A stretch of 64,000 nucleotides of DNA from a bacterium (GCA_021796435.1 JAJYXM010000016.1:812625-876624), one strand, 5' to 3'; shown: positions 7,701 to 16,089, counted from the first letter of the stretch. Notes: generated from the sequence alone by a model not told the origin. Program-made: numbers and translations.

Positions 7701-8333
7701 TTAGCGGCGGCGCGAGGAAAGGGGAGGTTCGACGTCCAGACCGATGGCGCGGAGGTGCGTGTAGGTCTGTTTTTCGGAGGGTATCTCCGAAAGGTCCTCG
7801 AGGAGTGACTGAATGCGTTTCGAGAAGTTTTCGTCGACCACGGTGGTCGGCGTAAGCACCAAGTACGACTCGTTGCGACGGCTCCTTATGTCGTCGTTCG
7901 GATACCAGACGACCAGAGGATGTCGTGACTCGTCTTCGGCCGGGTCTGAATCGAAACGTCCGAGGCGTTTCGCATTGGTGAAAAAGAACGGATCCTTGAC
8001 CGGATCTAGGTAGAGGATCCACAACCCCTTGTTAAGGTTGGGGAACGAATCGCAGAGCTGCCTGCGCTTAGCCAGGACCGTCAGAGGGATGGGGTTGGTC
8101 CGAGTCAAGACGATGTAAGGCGGATGAACGCCAGACACCACCTCATTCAACCTGCCTACCATGCGCAGGAAGGATTTTTCAGCGGCCTCCGAGCCGGGTT
8201 GACTGCCCCAAGGTCCGTCAAAAACACGCTGTACGTCGCCGCCAGCCTTGACGACGAACATCAGACATTGTTCCTGCCTATCTCGGTCAGATAGCGCGCC
8301 GTAGGGGAAAAGGACGATCGGTTTCTGGTTCAC
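7701..8333 (-). CDS. Hypothetical 210-aa protein
   Basis: A soluble 210-residue protein from a GTG at 8333 with GGGAGG nine bases upstream. I do not recognise the family. Visible features are an N-terminal strand-like stretch (KPIVLFPYG), an Arg- and Pro-containing core with IVLTRTNPIPLTVL and LWILYLDPVKDPFFF, and a very basic end (PPLSSRRR). The pattern alternates strands and helices, as in alpha/beta enzymes, but no catalytic motif stands out. It is a single-gene unit with a strong ribosome site, facing the small-gene cluster across the shared terminator. Confidence 0.65.
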   Translation of the reverse strand: MNQKPIVLFPYGALSDRDRQEQCLMFVVKAGGDVQRVFDGPWGSQPGSEAAEKSFLRMVGRLNEVVSGVHPPYIVLTRTNPIPLTVLAKRRQLCDSFPNLNKGLWILYLDPVKDPFFFTNAKRLGRFDSDPAEDESRHPLVVWYPNDDIRSRRNESYLVLTPTTVVDENFSKRIQSLLEDLSEIPSEKQTYTHLRAIGLDVEPPLSSRRR

Positions 8334-8437
8334 ACTTCCGTACCTCCCGGAGGAGGCAACTTAAACATTTATCCAAGCAAAATGCAAACCCTCGCCAGTT
8401 CTTTTTCCGTGTGATAAAGTCGCTCTCGCAACAGCTT

Positions 8438-9019
8438 ATGCGCAATGAAGTAGTATTGGACATCGAAACGCAAAACACCTTCCAAGACGTCGGGGCGTAC
8501 AATCCATCTTTGCTGCAGATATCGCTGATCGGTTGCTATTTTTATGAGACGGACACCTTCGAGGCCTTCTTGGAGGAAGACCTACCCAAACTCTGGCCGA
8601 GACTGGAACGAGCAGACAGGGTGATAGGCTATAACCTGTTCGGTTTCGACTACCCCTGCATGCAGTCCTATTACACCGGCGACTTCAGGAACATCCCGAC
8701 GATAGACGTGATGGTGGAGATAGAGAAGCGGATCGGTTTCAGGGTCAAGCTTGATGACGTCGCACACGCCACGTTGGGCATCGGAAAAAGCGGACATGGC
8801 CTCCAAGCGGTCGAATTCTGGAAGAAAGGGGAGATAGACAAGCTGCGCGACTATTGCCTGCAGGATGTACGCATCACGCGCGACGTATACGACTACGCCA
8901 TACAGAACCAGCACGTCTTCTATTTCGACAGGATGGGGCAGAAGCAACGGGTGCCTATGCCGATACTGCCGGCAGAGGCCCAAAACAAAAGCCCCCTGAA
9001 CCTCTCTTTGGGGTTATGA
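8438..9019 (+). CDS. 3'-5' exonuclease-like protein (DEDD/RNase H fold)
   Basis: A 193-residue protein with the motifs of DEDD exonucleases: LDIET (about residues 7-11, Exo I), VIGYNLFGFDYPCM (Exo II, with Asp) and DYCLQDVRITRDVY (Exo III, Tyr-x3-Asp). These residues bind two metal ions that remove nucleotides from a 3' end. The small size, without HRDC or polymerase domains, suggests a stand-alone nuclease. I start at 8438 because GATAAA at 8413 looks like a -10 box and would put the upstream GTG start (8411) inside the promoter. The role (DNA or RNA trimming) is not known. Confidence 0.75.
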   Translation: MRNEVVLDIETQNTFQDVGAYNPSLLQISLIGCYFYETDTFEAFLEEDLPKLWPRLERADRVIGYNLFGFDYPCMQSYYTGDFRNIPTIDVMVEIEKRIGFRVKLDDVAHATLGIGKSGHGLQAVEFWKKGEIDKLRDYCLQDVRITRDVYDYAIQNQHVFYFDRMGQKQRVPMPILPAEAQNKSPLNLSLGL

Positions 9020-9047
9020 ACAGGTAACACTTAAGCTTGACCCTCGA

Positions 9048-9095
9048 CTACTACATCTTGTGGTATAATCAGAAAGCGACCACAAGATATAGTGG
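9048..9095 (+). promoter_or_regulatory. nrdJ promoter with tandem NrdR-like boxes
   Basis: A perfect TATAAT lies at 9064-9069. It sits between two 16-bp sites whose starts are 32 bp apart: CTACTACATCTTGTGG at 9048 and CCACAAGATATAGTGG at 9080. The known NrdR box is acaCwAtATaTwGtgt; the second site matches 13 of 16 positions and the first matches the core C-w-A, AT and T-w-G. NrdR boxes are known as pairs a whole number of helix turns apart at ribonucleotide reductase promoters, so a repressor here would cover the -10. The -35 (TTGACC at 9037) is spaced too far away. Confidence 0.7.
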
Positions 9096-9340
9096 TCGGC
9101 GGTCAGAACCAGTGCCAGACGGATAACGTGAAGCAATCCAGAAAAATCTCCAGCGCGGCCAAAATAGCCCGTCAGGGGATGGCACGCGGCATCACGCACT
9201 TCCCGGTAAACACCGGGACGCCGCATTTGACCGTCAGTCCGCCAAAGCGCTTACGCAGGCGGAAAACCCATCCAAGCAAAGGCTTGGGCGGTTTATTGTC
9301 TCGACTTAAAGTCGCTGACGATTTAATACATCCAAAAAAA
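9076..9340 (+). ncRNA. Structured 5' leader of nrdJ, candidate riboswitch
   Basis: The expected start of the nrdJ transcript is near 9076, giving a leader of about 280 bases, very long for a genome where most leaders are near zero. It holds CGACCAC/GTGGTCG, CGGTCA paired with TGACCG 120 bases later, TCCCGGT/ACCGGGA, GCGGC/GCCGC around it, CCAAGC/GCTTGG and CGACTT/AAGTCG. NrdJ needs adenosylcobalamin, so a cobalamin-sensing leader is reasonable, but I see only a weak match to the cobalamin riboswitch core (GTGAAGCAATCC). A conserved RNA motif upstream of nrdJ genes has been described elsewhere; whether this is the same is untested. An 83-codon frame at 9092 is probably spurious. Confidence 0.5.
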
Positions 9341-9356
9341 TAATTAATCCAAGGGT

Positions 9357-12300
9357 ATGTCCGACTCAAATGTTTTCAGCACTCCCACGACGACCGAACT
9401 GGAATCAGCCGCTTCTTCGTTATGGCGCGAAGTCACTTCGCTCAAGAACATACGCAAGACGGATGGGCGCGTCGTAGAATTCAGCCCAGAGAAGTTCGAA
9501 GCTTCCATCCGTTCGGCTTGCCGTGCGGCAGGAGTGGAATCGGAGAAGACGATAGCGAAGATCACGGAGAACGCGCTTTCGCGGCTGCATAGGAAGTTCG
9601 ACGGACATACCGTTCCCGGGGCAGCCGATATCCGGGAAGTCATCAGTATTACGCTGATCGACTCCAACTTATTGCACGTAGCCAAGAAATACCTGGGATA
9701 CAAGTTGGACAATAAGGCACACGACGGAAAACCGCGCTACGGCAAGGGCATCAGCGTCAAACGTTTCTATACCAAAGCAGGCGTGCATCCATACGATGAA
9801 TTGGAATGGGATTTCCGCGACGCCTCCATCACCAACGAAAAAGGCAAAGTCATCTTCGAACAGAAGGGAGTCGAGATGCCGAAATCCTACAGCCAGACGG
9901 CGACCAACATCATCGTCTCGAAGTACTTCCGTGGACGGCTAGGCACGCCGACGCGCGAGACTTCCATGCGTCAGGTCGTAGACCGCTTGGCCAAGACCAT
10001 CTCCGACTGGGGACGCACCGCCGGTTATTTCGCTACAGCCGAAGACGCGGAGATCTTCGAGATGGAGCTGACCTCAATCCTGATCAACCAACGCGCCGCT
10101 TTCAACAGTCCGGTATGGTTCAACGTCGGCGTGATACAACAGCCGCAATGTTCGGCGTGTTTCATCAACTCAGTGAGCGACGACATGCGCTCCATCCTGA
10201 ATCTGGCGGTGACGGAGGGCATGCTGTTCAAGTTCGGTTCGGGTACAGGCTCCAACCTTTCGAGCTTGCGTTCATCTAAAGAGAACTTAGGCAATTCATC
10301 CGGCAAATCCTCCGGTCCGGTCTCGTTCATGCGCGGGTTCGACGCCTTCGCCGGCGTCATCAAGAGCGGCGGCAAGACGCGCCGCGCCGCCAAGATGGTC
10401 ATGCTGAACATCGATCATCCCGATGTTGAGGAATTCATCTGGTGCAAAGCCAAGGAAGAGAAGAAAGCCCATGCCCTGATCGATTCTGGTTTCGACGGCG
10501 GCATAAACGGGGAGGCCTATTCTTCCGTATTCTTCCAGAACGCGAACAATTCGGTTCGTGTCACGGACGACTTCATGCACGCAGCCGAAGAAGACCGCGA
10601 CTTCTGGACCAAATACGTCTTGAGCGGTGAACCGTGCGAAAAATTCCGCGCCAAGGAGCTGCTCAAGCAGATCTCGGAAGCGACCTGGGAATGCGGAGAT
10701 CCCGGCCTGCAGTACGACACGACCATCAACAAATGGCACACTTGCCCGAACACGGATCGTATCCACGGCTCAAATCCATGTTCCGAATACATGTTCCTGA
10801 ACGATTCATCCTGCAACCTGGCCTCCGTGAACCTGATGCAATGCCGCAAAGCCGATGCATCTTTCGACGTGGCGGCCTTCGAACATATCTGCCGGATCGT
10901 GATAACGGCACAAGAGATAGTCGTCGGCGCATCCAGCTATCCGACGCCGGCCATCGAACAGAACTCGCACGACTACAGGCCGCTCGGATTAGGCTATGCG
11001 AACCTCGGTGCGCTGCTCATGTCCAGCGGCGTGGCTTACGATTCGGATGACGGCCGCAACGTCGCAGCCGCCATAACATCCGTCATGTCAGGCGTGGCTT
11101 ACGAACAGTCGTCGCACATCGCCGAAAAGATCGGTGCGTTCAACGGCTATGCAAAGAACCGTGAGCCGATGCTGAAAGTCATGCGTATGCACCGTGAGGA
11201 GGCGGACAAGATAAATCCAACCAACCTACAGGCTGACCTATACGAACGCGCCAAGACCGCCTGGGACGAGGCCATCGAATATGGTACGCGCAACGGCTTC
11301 AGGAATGCGCAGATTTCCGTACTTGCTCCGACCGGGACGATCTCCTTCCTGATGGATTGCGACACGACCGGAGTCGAACCAGCGATCTCACTCGTATCCT
11401 ACAAATGGCTCGTCGGCGGCGGCATGATAAAGATCGTCAACCGTACGGTCCCGGAGGCGTTGCACAAACTGAAATATAGCGAGACCGAGATACGCAACAT
11501 CCTGGACTATATCGACAAGAACGATACCATCGAAGGTGCTCCTGGACTGAAAGAGGAACACCTGCCGGTCTTTGACTGCGCTTTCAAACCAGCCAAGGGA
11601 AAGCGTTCGATCAATTATCGCGGACACCTGCGCATGATGTCGGCCGTTCAGCCTTTCCTTTCCGGCGCCATCTCCAAGACAGTCAATCTCCCCAACGAGG
11701 CGACCGTCGAGGATATCGAGAAGGCGTACATAGAAGCGTGGAGACTAGGTCTTAAGGCCGTTGCCGTATATCGCGATGGATGCAAACGCTCACAGCCGCT
11801 GACCACCACCAAACAAGAGGTAAAAGACAACGAAAAGAGCGTTGCGCCAGTCGTCGTCGCACCGGTGGAGGTACCTTATGCGCGCCGACGTCGCTTGCCG
11901 GATGAGCGCAAATCCATCACGCATAAGTTCAAGGTCGGTTCGCACGCCGGATTCATAACCGTAGGCCTATACGACGACGGCACGCCGGGTGAGATCTTCA
12001 TAACTTTGAGCAAAGAGGGGAGCACGCTGCGCGGGATGCTCGACGCCTTCGCCACTTCAGTCTCCATCGGCCTGCAATATGGCGTACCGCTCAAGATCCT
12101 GGTCAACAAATTCGCCCATGTACGCTTCGAGCCGTCCGGCTTTACGCAGAACGCCAATATCCGCGTCGCCAAATCGGTCATCGACTACATCTTCCGCTGG
12201 CTGGGCATGAAGTTCCTGGAGCCGGAAGAATGCGCAGCCTTAGGCATCAACACGATACCGGAGGCAGCAGCTGTCTCGCTGGAGAACGAAGACACTAAAG

Positions 12301-12503
12301 CCCTGGAAGATGCTAAAGACAGCTTCGAGGCAAACGAGCATCAGCCCAGCCTACTGGAGCACGCCGCCGAATCGAATAAGCTCACCGCCACGATAGACAA
12401 CCAATCAGACGCGCCGGCATGTGATACCTGCGGATCCATCATGGTGAGGAACGCAGCCTGCTATAAGTGCCTGAACTGCGGAGCGACTTCTGGTTGCTCT
12501 TGA
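9357..12503 (+). CDS. nrdJ: Adenosylcobalamin-dependent ribonucleotide reductase (class II)
   Basis: A 1048-residue class II reductase that turns ribonucleotides into deoxyribonucleotides with a radical made from adenosylcobalamin, without oxygen. The order of domains is an ATP-cone (about residues 27-115), the ten-stranded barrel with redox Cys in QCSACFINSV, the NPCSEYMF motif with the radical Cys and Glu, PTGTISF, a TSCPD-type domain (about 840-950) and a zinc/redox tail with CxxC pairs ending in CLNCGATSGCS. All key Cys are present. It is controlled by the NrdR-like promoter and long leader. cobO, which makes its cofactor, lies 1.2 kb downstream on the same strand. Confidence 0.97.
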   Translation: MSDSNVFSTPTTTELESAASSLWREVTSLKNIRKTDGRVVEFSPEKFEASIRSACRAAGVESEKTIAKITENALSRLHRKFDGHTVPGAADIREVISITLIDSNLLHVAKKYLGYKLDNKAHDGKPRYGKGISVKRFYTKAGVHPYDELEWDFRDASITNEKGKVIFEQKGVEMPKSYSQTATNIIVSKYFRGRLGTPTRETSMRQVVDRLAKTISDWGRTAGYFATAEDAEIFEMELTSILINQRAAFNSPVWFNVGVIQQPQCSACFINSVSDDMRSILNLAVTEGMLFKFGSGTGSNLSSLRSSKENLGNSSGKSSGPVSFMRGFDAFAGVIKSGGKTRRAAKMVMLNIDHPDVEEFIWCKAKEEKKAHALIDSGFDGGINGEAYSSVFFQNANNSVRVTDDFMHAAEEDRDFWTKYVLSGEPCEKFRAKELLKQISEATWECGDPGLQYDTTINKWHTCPNTDRIHGSNPCSEYMFLNDSSCNLASVNLMQCRKADASFDVAAFEHICRIVITAQEIVVGASSYPTPAIEQNSHDYRPLGLGYANLGALLMSSGVAYDSDDGRNVAAAITSVMSGVAYEQSSHIAEKIGAFNGYAKNREPMLKVMRMHREEADKINPTNLQADLYERAKTAWDEAIEYGTRNGFRNAQISVLAPTGTISFLMDCDTTGVEPAISLVSYKWLVGGGMIKIVNRTVPEALHKLKYSETEIRNILDYIDKNDTIEGAPGLKEEHLPVFDCAFKPAKGKRSINYRGHLRMMSAVQPFLSGAISKTVNLPNEATVEDIEKAYIEAWRLGLKAVAVYRDGCKRSQPLTTTKQEVKDNEKSVAPVVVAPVEVPYARRRRLPDERKSITHKFKVGSHAGFITVGLYDDGTPGEIFITLSKEGSTLRGMLDAFATSVSIGLQYGVPLKILVNKFAHVRFEPSGFTQNANIRVAKSVIDYIFRWLGMKFLEPEECAALGINTIPEAAAVSLENEDTKALEDAKDSFEANEHQPSLLEHAAESNKLTATIDNQSDAPACDTCGSIMVRNAACYKCLNCGATSGCS

Positions 12504-12595
12504 AGATCGCCTAACAACAAAAAAAGCCGACAATTGAATAGGTGCTGCAACAATGATATTTTCAGTCCATTAATCAATTCAGACACATAAGCCCT

Positions 12596-13177
12596 ATGTC
12601 GAACGAACAAATGCCGTCAGCCGAGAATACGATCGAACAGCAAGTCAAAGGCATCGTTAGTGAACTAGAGTCTAACCGCCTAAGGAAAGAAAGTCTTGGC
12701 GGCCCTATAGAAGTCACAGCTGATCCGGTTAAACTCAAAGAATCCAATGAGCTGACCCTCAAGACTTACGAAATAGCCAGGCGTTTCAAAGCATTGGTCG
12801 AAGAGTACGTTTCAAAATTCGGTCTTGCAGGTTTATTCAAAGATGTGTGCGATTCCTACAAAAGGGTGAAGAATATCGGCTTAGTAGACCTCTTGAGGCC
12901 AGCCGTTGATGCGGCCGCAAAAAAAGCCGCAACGGCAGATGATTTCTCGAGATTGTTACAGGAGATCGATAAGATAGATATCGCGGTCTTGCGCATGCAT
13001 GCTCTGGCGGACTTGCGTTACCGGGTAGGCTTGGCTGCGACTAAAGAAAACACCCAAGACTCCGAAAAGCTCAAAGCCCTGCATGCAGAGCTGATGAAAA
13101 GGGAGGGTCTGTACACTGACGACGAGGGGATCACAAAAGAATGGGTCATAGATAATGACCCTGAACCGAAAGAATGA
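12596..13177 (+). CDS. Hypothetical 193-aa helical protein
   Basis: Family not recognised. The product is soluble, 193 residues, rich in Lys, Glu and Ala, and is predicted to be mostly helical with heptad-like stretches (about residues 12-75 and 105-165). An acidic tail (WVIDNDPEPKE) ends the protein. There is no signal peptide and no Cys-rich or catalytic motif. It begins 90 bases after nrdJ and ends before a good terminator, so it may share the nrdJ transcript or have its own start. A structural or regulatory role is possible but not shown. Confidence 0.6.
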   Translation: MSNEQMPSAENTIEQQVKGIVSELESNRLRKESLGGPIEVTADPVKLKESNELTLKTYEIARRFKALVEEYVSKFGLAGLFKDVCDSYKRVKNIGLVDLLRPAVDAAAKKAATADDFSRLLQEIDKIDIAVLRMHALADLRYRVGLAATKENTQDSEKLKALHAELMKREGLYTDDEGITKEWVIDNDPEPKE

Positions 13178-13215
13178 CCTAAGAAAACATCTGCAAGATA
13201 CCCAACGATTCAGTA

Positions 13216-13237
13216 GGGCGCGGGTTCCGCGCCCTTT
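13216..13237 (+). terminator. Terminator after the 193-aa gene
   Basis: GGGCGCGG and CCGCGCCC form an 8-bp stem with a 3-base loop, then TTT. Confidence 0.75.
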
Positions 13238-13298
13238 GCGGTATCAAGTCCATCAAGTTATCATTACCTGAAGGTTATAACTAAATTTAAAAGCAAAT

Positions 13299-13682
13299 AT
13301 GACTACTTGCGTAATCGGATCACTGCGTAACTTAGGGCGGATAGAGGACATCGCCAACGAGTTGCGCCAAAAAGGGCAAAAAGTGCTTATGCCGATGGAT
13401 ACCTCCGGAGCGCACTTCGCGGACCGCGTCCAAGCCAAAAGCGAATTCATGAAAGGCATGTACGAGCAGATCAAGAGCTGTGATGCTGTCTTGGTGGTGA
13501 ATGACGCTCCACGCGCCGGCATGGAAGGTTACATCGGGCCTAACACCTTCTTGCAGCTCGGGATGGCCATGGCCTTGGGCAAGCGGCTGTACGCGCTTTC
13601 CAAGTGGGACCAGAACCTGCCGTATAACGAAGAACTGGAAGCGATGGACATCAACGTCATAGACCTGCAGCAACGCTTCTGA
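13299..13682 (+). CDS. Nucleoside 2-deoxyribosyltransferase-like protein
   Basis: A 127-residue Rossmann-like protein. CVIGSLRN at the N terminus, then SCDAVLVVNDAPRAGMEGYIGPNTFLQLGMAMALGKRLYAL (about residues 62-100), is the pattern of nucleoside 2-deoxyribosyltransferase and related small nucleotide-binding proteins. NTFLQLGMA resembles the segment with the catalytic Glu, but Gln stands where Glu is expected, so transferase activity is doubtful. Members of this group without the Glu often have unknown roles. It is followed after one base by cobO; a TATAAC box at 13274 may serve both. Pairing with cobO and nrdJ points to nucleotide or cofactor metabolism. Confidence 0.65.
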   Translation: MTTCVIGSLRNLGRIEDIANELRQKGQKVLMPMDTSGAHFADRVQAKSEFMKGMYEQIKSCDAVLVVNDAPRAGMEGYIGPNTFLQLGMAMALGKRLYALSKWDQNLPYNEELEAMDINVIDLQQRF

Positions 13683-13683
13683 C

Positions 13684-14241
13684 ATGACAGACGAGAGGGA
13701 AATACGCTGGGGCTTGATCCAGGTCTTCACCGGGGACGGCAAGGGCAAGACCACCGCCGCCCTAGGTACAGCGTTGCGTGCTGCGGCCTTGGGAAAAAAA
13801 TGCGCGATCATCTATTTCGATAAAGGCGGCGAAAGCCATTATTCGGAACGCATCATCCTGCGAAACAAGGTGCCGGAGATCGAGATATATCCGACTGGGT
13901 TGGATAGGATAGATTCAACAGGGAAATTCAGGTTCGGCGTGACGGATGAAGACAGAGCCGAAGGAAAGCGCGGTCTGCAGATACTGAAGGATCTGATCGC
14001 CAAAGAGGCTTATGACCTGATCGTCTTGGACGAGATAAATCCCTCCACACATCTCGGCATAATAGACGAAGATTCGGTGCTCGGTATGATAAGCGAAAGA
14101 TCAAGCAAAACAGAACTGATCTTGACCGGACGTAATGCGCCACAGAGTTTCTTGGAGTTGGCTGATTTGGTGACGGAGATGGGATTGAAGAAACATTATT
14201 TTTATCAAGGCGTGAAAGCTCGCGAGGGATTGGATTATTGA
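13684..14241 (+). CDS. cobO: Cob(I)alamin adenosyltransferase (CobO/BtuR type)
   Basis: A 185-residue P-loop enzyme that moves the adenosyl group of ATP to cobalamin, making adenosylcobalamin. The Walker A motif GDGKGKTT (about residues 18-25), IVLDEINP (about 118-125), TGRNAP and the final KHYFYQGVKAREGLDY are the CobO/BtuR signature, and the length is normal. No cobalamin synthesis gene is visible in the window, so the enzyme most likely acts in salvage, supplying cofactor to NrdJ encoded just upstream. The start lies one base after the stop of the preceding gene, so translation is coupled. Confidence 0.93.
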   Translation: MTDEREIRWGLIQVFTGDGKGKTTAALGTALRAAALGKKCAIIYFDKGGESHYSERIILRNKVPEIEIYPTGLDRIDSTGKFRFGVTDEDRAEGKRGLQILKDLIAKEAYDLIVLDEINPSTHLGIIDEDSVLGMISERSSKTELILTGRNAPQSFLELADLVTEMGLKKHYFYQGVKAREGLDY

Positions 14242-14324
14242 AATCTGTCTAAGTTGTGTTCTTGAGTGGTTGTGGGATTTTTCGCGTATTTTATGCTATC
14301 CTTTGGCCATTCTGACAGTCAATT

Positions 14325-14981
14325 ATGCCGTATAAATTAATCTTGGCTTACGCAGTCCTGGGAGCTTCGGCCTTCTTTTACGCAGTATTTTGGGTCTGGG
14401 CCATAATACACGCTGCCTCTACTCCCCAAGCCGGCAAACAACAACGTATTTTCTGGTCCATCTCCATGCTCATCAATCCGCTGGCTGCGGTCTGGTATTG
14501 GTATATCTGGAAACGTTGGACCTTCTGGATTCTGTTCACCCCGCTTTTCGGCTTCTTTCTGTCTCTGCCTTTCATCGTCAGGTCGCTGATGACAAAAGGG
14601 GACGAGACTTTCTGGACGAACACGCTGTTCGCCTTAGGCACCTACAGATTGATCGTCTTCGCGGCCATCCTGTTGATATTCCCACTATTATTACGTCTGG
14701 CCGCATTATTGCACCTAGGGAAGAATTTCGACCTTGAGCCTAAAGCGCGTAACGACTGGGTCATCTCGATCGCTTTGCCGTTCTTCGGCTTCGGCGCCGG
14801 TTTGGCTTATTGCGCCAAATATCGTCGTACTTGGGCGATCGCCAGCCTCATCTGGTGGGCCTTGGCGGCATGGAGTTTCTACCTGATCGCCGGGAATGTG
14901 ACTAAACTGCTGGCACCGATAGGCGAAGAGAAACGTGAACAGTTCAAGTCGCAGCAGATGACGTTCGTCAGACCGATATGA
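14325..14981 (+). CDS. Polytopic membrane protein of unknown function
   Basis: A 218-residue protein with about six membrane segments (roughly residues 5-27, 43-60, 66-86, 105-130, 145-162 and 168-192), rich in Trp and Tyr (WYWYIWKRWTFW). I do not recognise the family; the Trp-rich turns are typical of several uncharacterised CPR membrane proteins. A TATGCT box at 14293 with TTGTGG 16 bases upstream is a plausible promoter about 25 bases before the start. The stop overlaps the dedA start (ATGA), so the two proteins are likely made together at the membrane. Confidence 0.7.
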   Translation: MPYKLILAYAVLGASAFFYAVFWVWAIIHAASTPQAGKQQRIFWSISMLINPLAAVWYWYIWKRWTFWILFTPLFGFFLSLPFIVRSLMTKGDETFWTNTLFALGTYRLIVFAAILLIFPLLLRLAALLHLGKNFDLEPKARNDWVISIALPFFGFGAGLAYCAKYRRTWAIASLIWWALAAWSFYLIAGNVTKLLAPIGEEKREQFKSQQMTFVRPI

Positions 14982-15607
14982 CCGAGTTACTTACAGGTTT
15001 CATCACGCAAAACATCAGCACCTTCAGCTATGGTGCAGTCGGGATTCTGATGGCCTTGGAATCGGCGAACATACCCATACCGAGCGAAGTGACATTGCCT
15101 TTCGCAGGGTTCTTGGCATCCCAGGGACAAGCTAATTTCCATCTGATGGCTCTGGCCGGAGGATTGGGTTGCCTGGCGGGTTCTATACCCTCGTACTGGA
15201 TAGGCAGGAAGCTGGGGAGGCCCTTTTTGGAGCGTTACGGCAAATGGTTCTTCATCACGCACAAACAGATGGCGTTGGGCGATAAGTGGATGGATAAGTA
15301 CGGTAATTCGACCTCATTTTTTTCGCGTCTTCTGCCGGTCGTCAGGACCTTCATCTCATTCATCGCCGGCGTCTGGGAGGCTCCATTCTGGCCCTTCGTC
15401 CTGCTGACCTTTTTGGGGTCTTGGATCTGGTCGTATGTGCTCGTCTACATCGGTTTCAAGATGGGGGAGAACTGGGCCATACTGCATCCTTATTGGCAAA
15501 AATTCGACGTGATCATCATCACGCTCATAAGCGGAACCATATTAGGCTACGGCTGGTACCACTGGAAAGAAGCGACAAAAAAAACAGATCAAAAAAGCTC
15601 CGGATGA
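14978..15607 (+). CDS. DedA-family membrane protein
   Basis: A 209-residue DedA/VTT-domain protein. PIPSEVTLPFAGFLAS (about residues 32-47) and the later RLLPVVRTFISFIAG (about 117-131) with its conserved Arg are the family motifs; they form re-entrant loops that let DedA proteins move phospholipids or undecaprenyl phosphate across the membrane. SYWIGRKLGRPFLERYGKW links them. Lipid-carrier recycling for wall or polysaccharide synthesis is the likely role. The start overlaps the upstream membrane protein. Oddly, the stop codon lies in the loop of its own terminator. Confidence 0.92.
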   Translation: MTELLTGFITQNISTFSYGAVGILMALESANIPIPSEVTLPFAGFLASQGQANFHLMALAGGLGCLAGSIPSYWIGRKLGRPFLERYGKWFFITHKQMALGDKWMDKYGNSTSFFSRLLPVVRTFISFIAGVWEAPFWPFVLLTFLGSWIWSYVLVYIGFKMGENWAILHPYWQKFDVIIITLISGTILGYGWYHWKEATKKTDQKSSG

Positions 15608-15619
15608 CCGGAGCTTTTT
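15592..15619. terminator. Bidirectional terminator between dedA and the acidic protein gene
   Basis: AAAAAGCTCCGG and CCGGAGCTTTTT form a 12-bp stem with the loop ATGA. It has A-runs and T-runs on both sides and serves the convergent genes. Confidence 0.95.
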
Positions 15620-15622
15620 CAA

Positions 15623-15937
15623 TCAATCTTCGTATTCGACTTCCATGTTGAGCGGCAAATCTTCGTACTTCTCGGCCAGCTCTTCGAGCTCCTGAAGGCC
15701 ATCAACCGGTTCGTCTACGACGGCGTCAGGATCTTCATCCTCTTCATCTTCTTCGTCATCCTCATCGTCCTCATCTTCATCTTCTTCGTCGTCTTCTTCC
15801 GCTTCTACATCTTCGTCCTCATCCTTTTCATCATCGCCTATGACCCTGAAACCGGAGGCTTGGATTTCATCTAATGGCTCATCCTCGAACACGTCGAACT
15901 CATCGCTGGGAATATTGAGAAAATTAAGTGCACTCAT
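15623..15937 (-). CDS. Extremely acidic protein, 104 aa
   Basis: About residues 45-80 are an almost unbroken run of Asp and Glu, made of DED and DEE repeats. The N terminus (MSALNFLNIPSDEFDVF) and C terminus (LEELAEKYEDLPLNMEVEYED) are also acidic but look foldable. Such tails occur in RNA polymerase delta subunits and in proteins that mimic nucleic acid or bind basic proteins; I see no delta-type N-terminal domain here. The start is set at 15937 because GATAAT lies 12 bases upstream, fitting the short leaders of this genome. The function is unknown. Confidence 0.7.
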   Translation of the reverse strand: MSALNFLNIPSDEFDVFEDEPLDEIQASGFRVIGDDEKDEDEDVEAEEDDEEDEDEDDEDDEEDEEDEDPDAVVDEPVDGLQELEELAEKYEDLPLNMEVEYED

Positions 15938-16089
15938 ATTATTTATTATTATCGGCATTACGAGTATAAACGCCGTGCGCCTATGACGTAAACCATTTTC
16001 GTAAGCATGAAGATAGCAGATCGTTTTAGGGTTGAAAAGCCCAGCTTGTCAAGGGTGCTACAAAGACACTAAAAGCGCGCATAGAGGTT

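Noticed and set aside
9076-9340. Classical cobalamin riboswitch upstream of nrdJ
   Set aside because: Only a weak likeness to one core segment; the conserved GCnACnGT and B12-box patterns were not found, so I keep it as an unclassified leader.
9092-9343. 83-codon frame with GTG start in the nrdJ leader
   Set aside because: The start lies inside a hairpin and the second NrdR-like box, there is no Shine-Dalgarno, and the product is a basic string that mirrors the stems.
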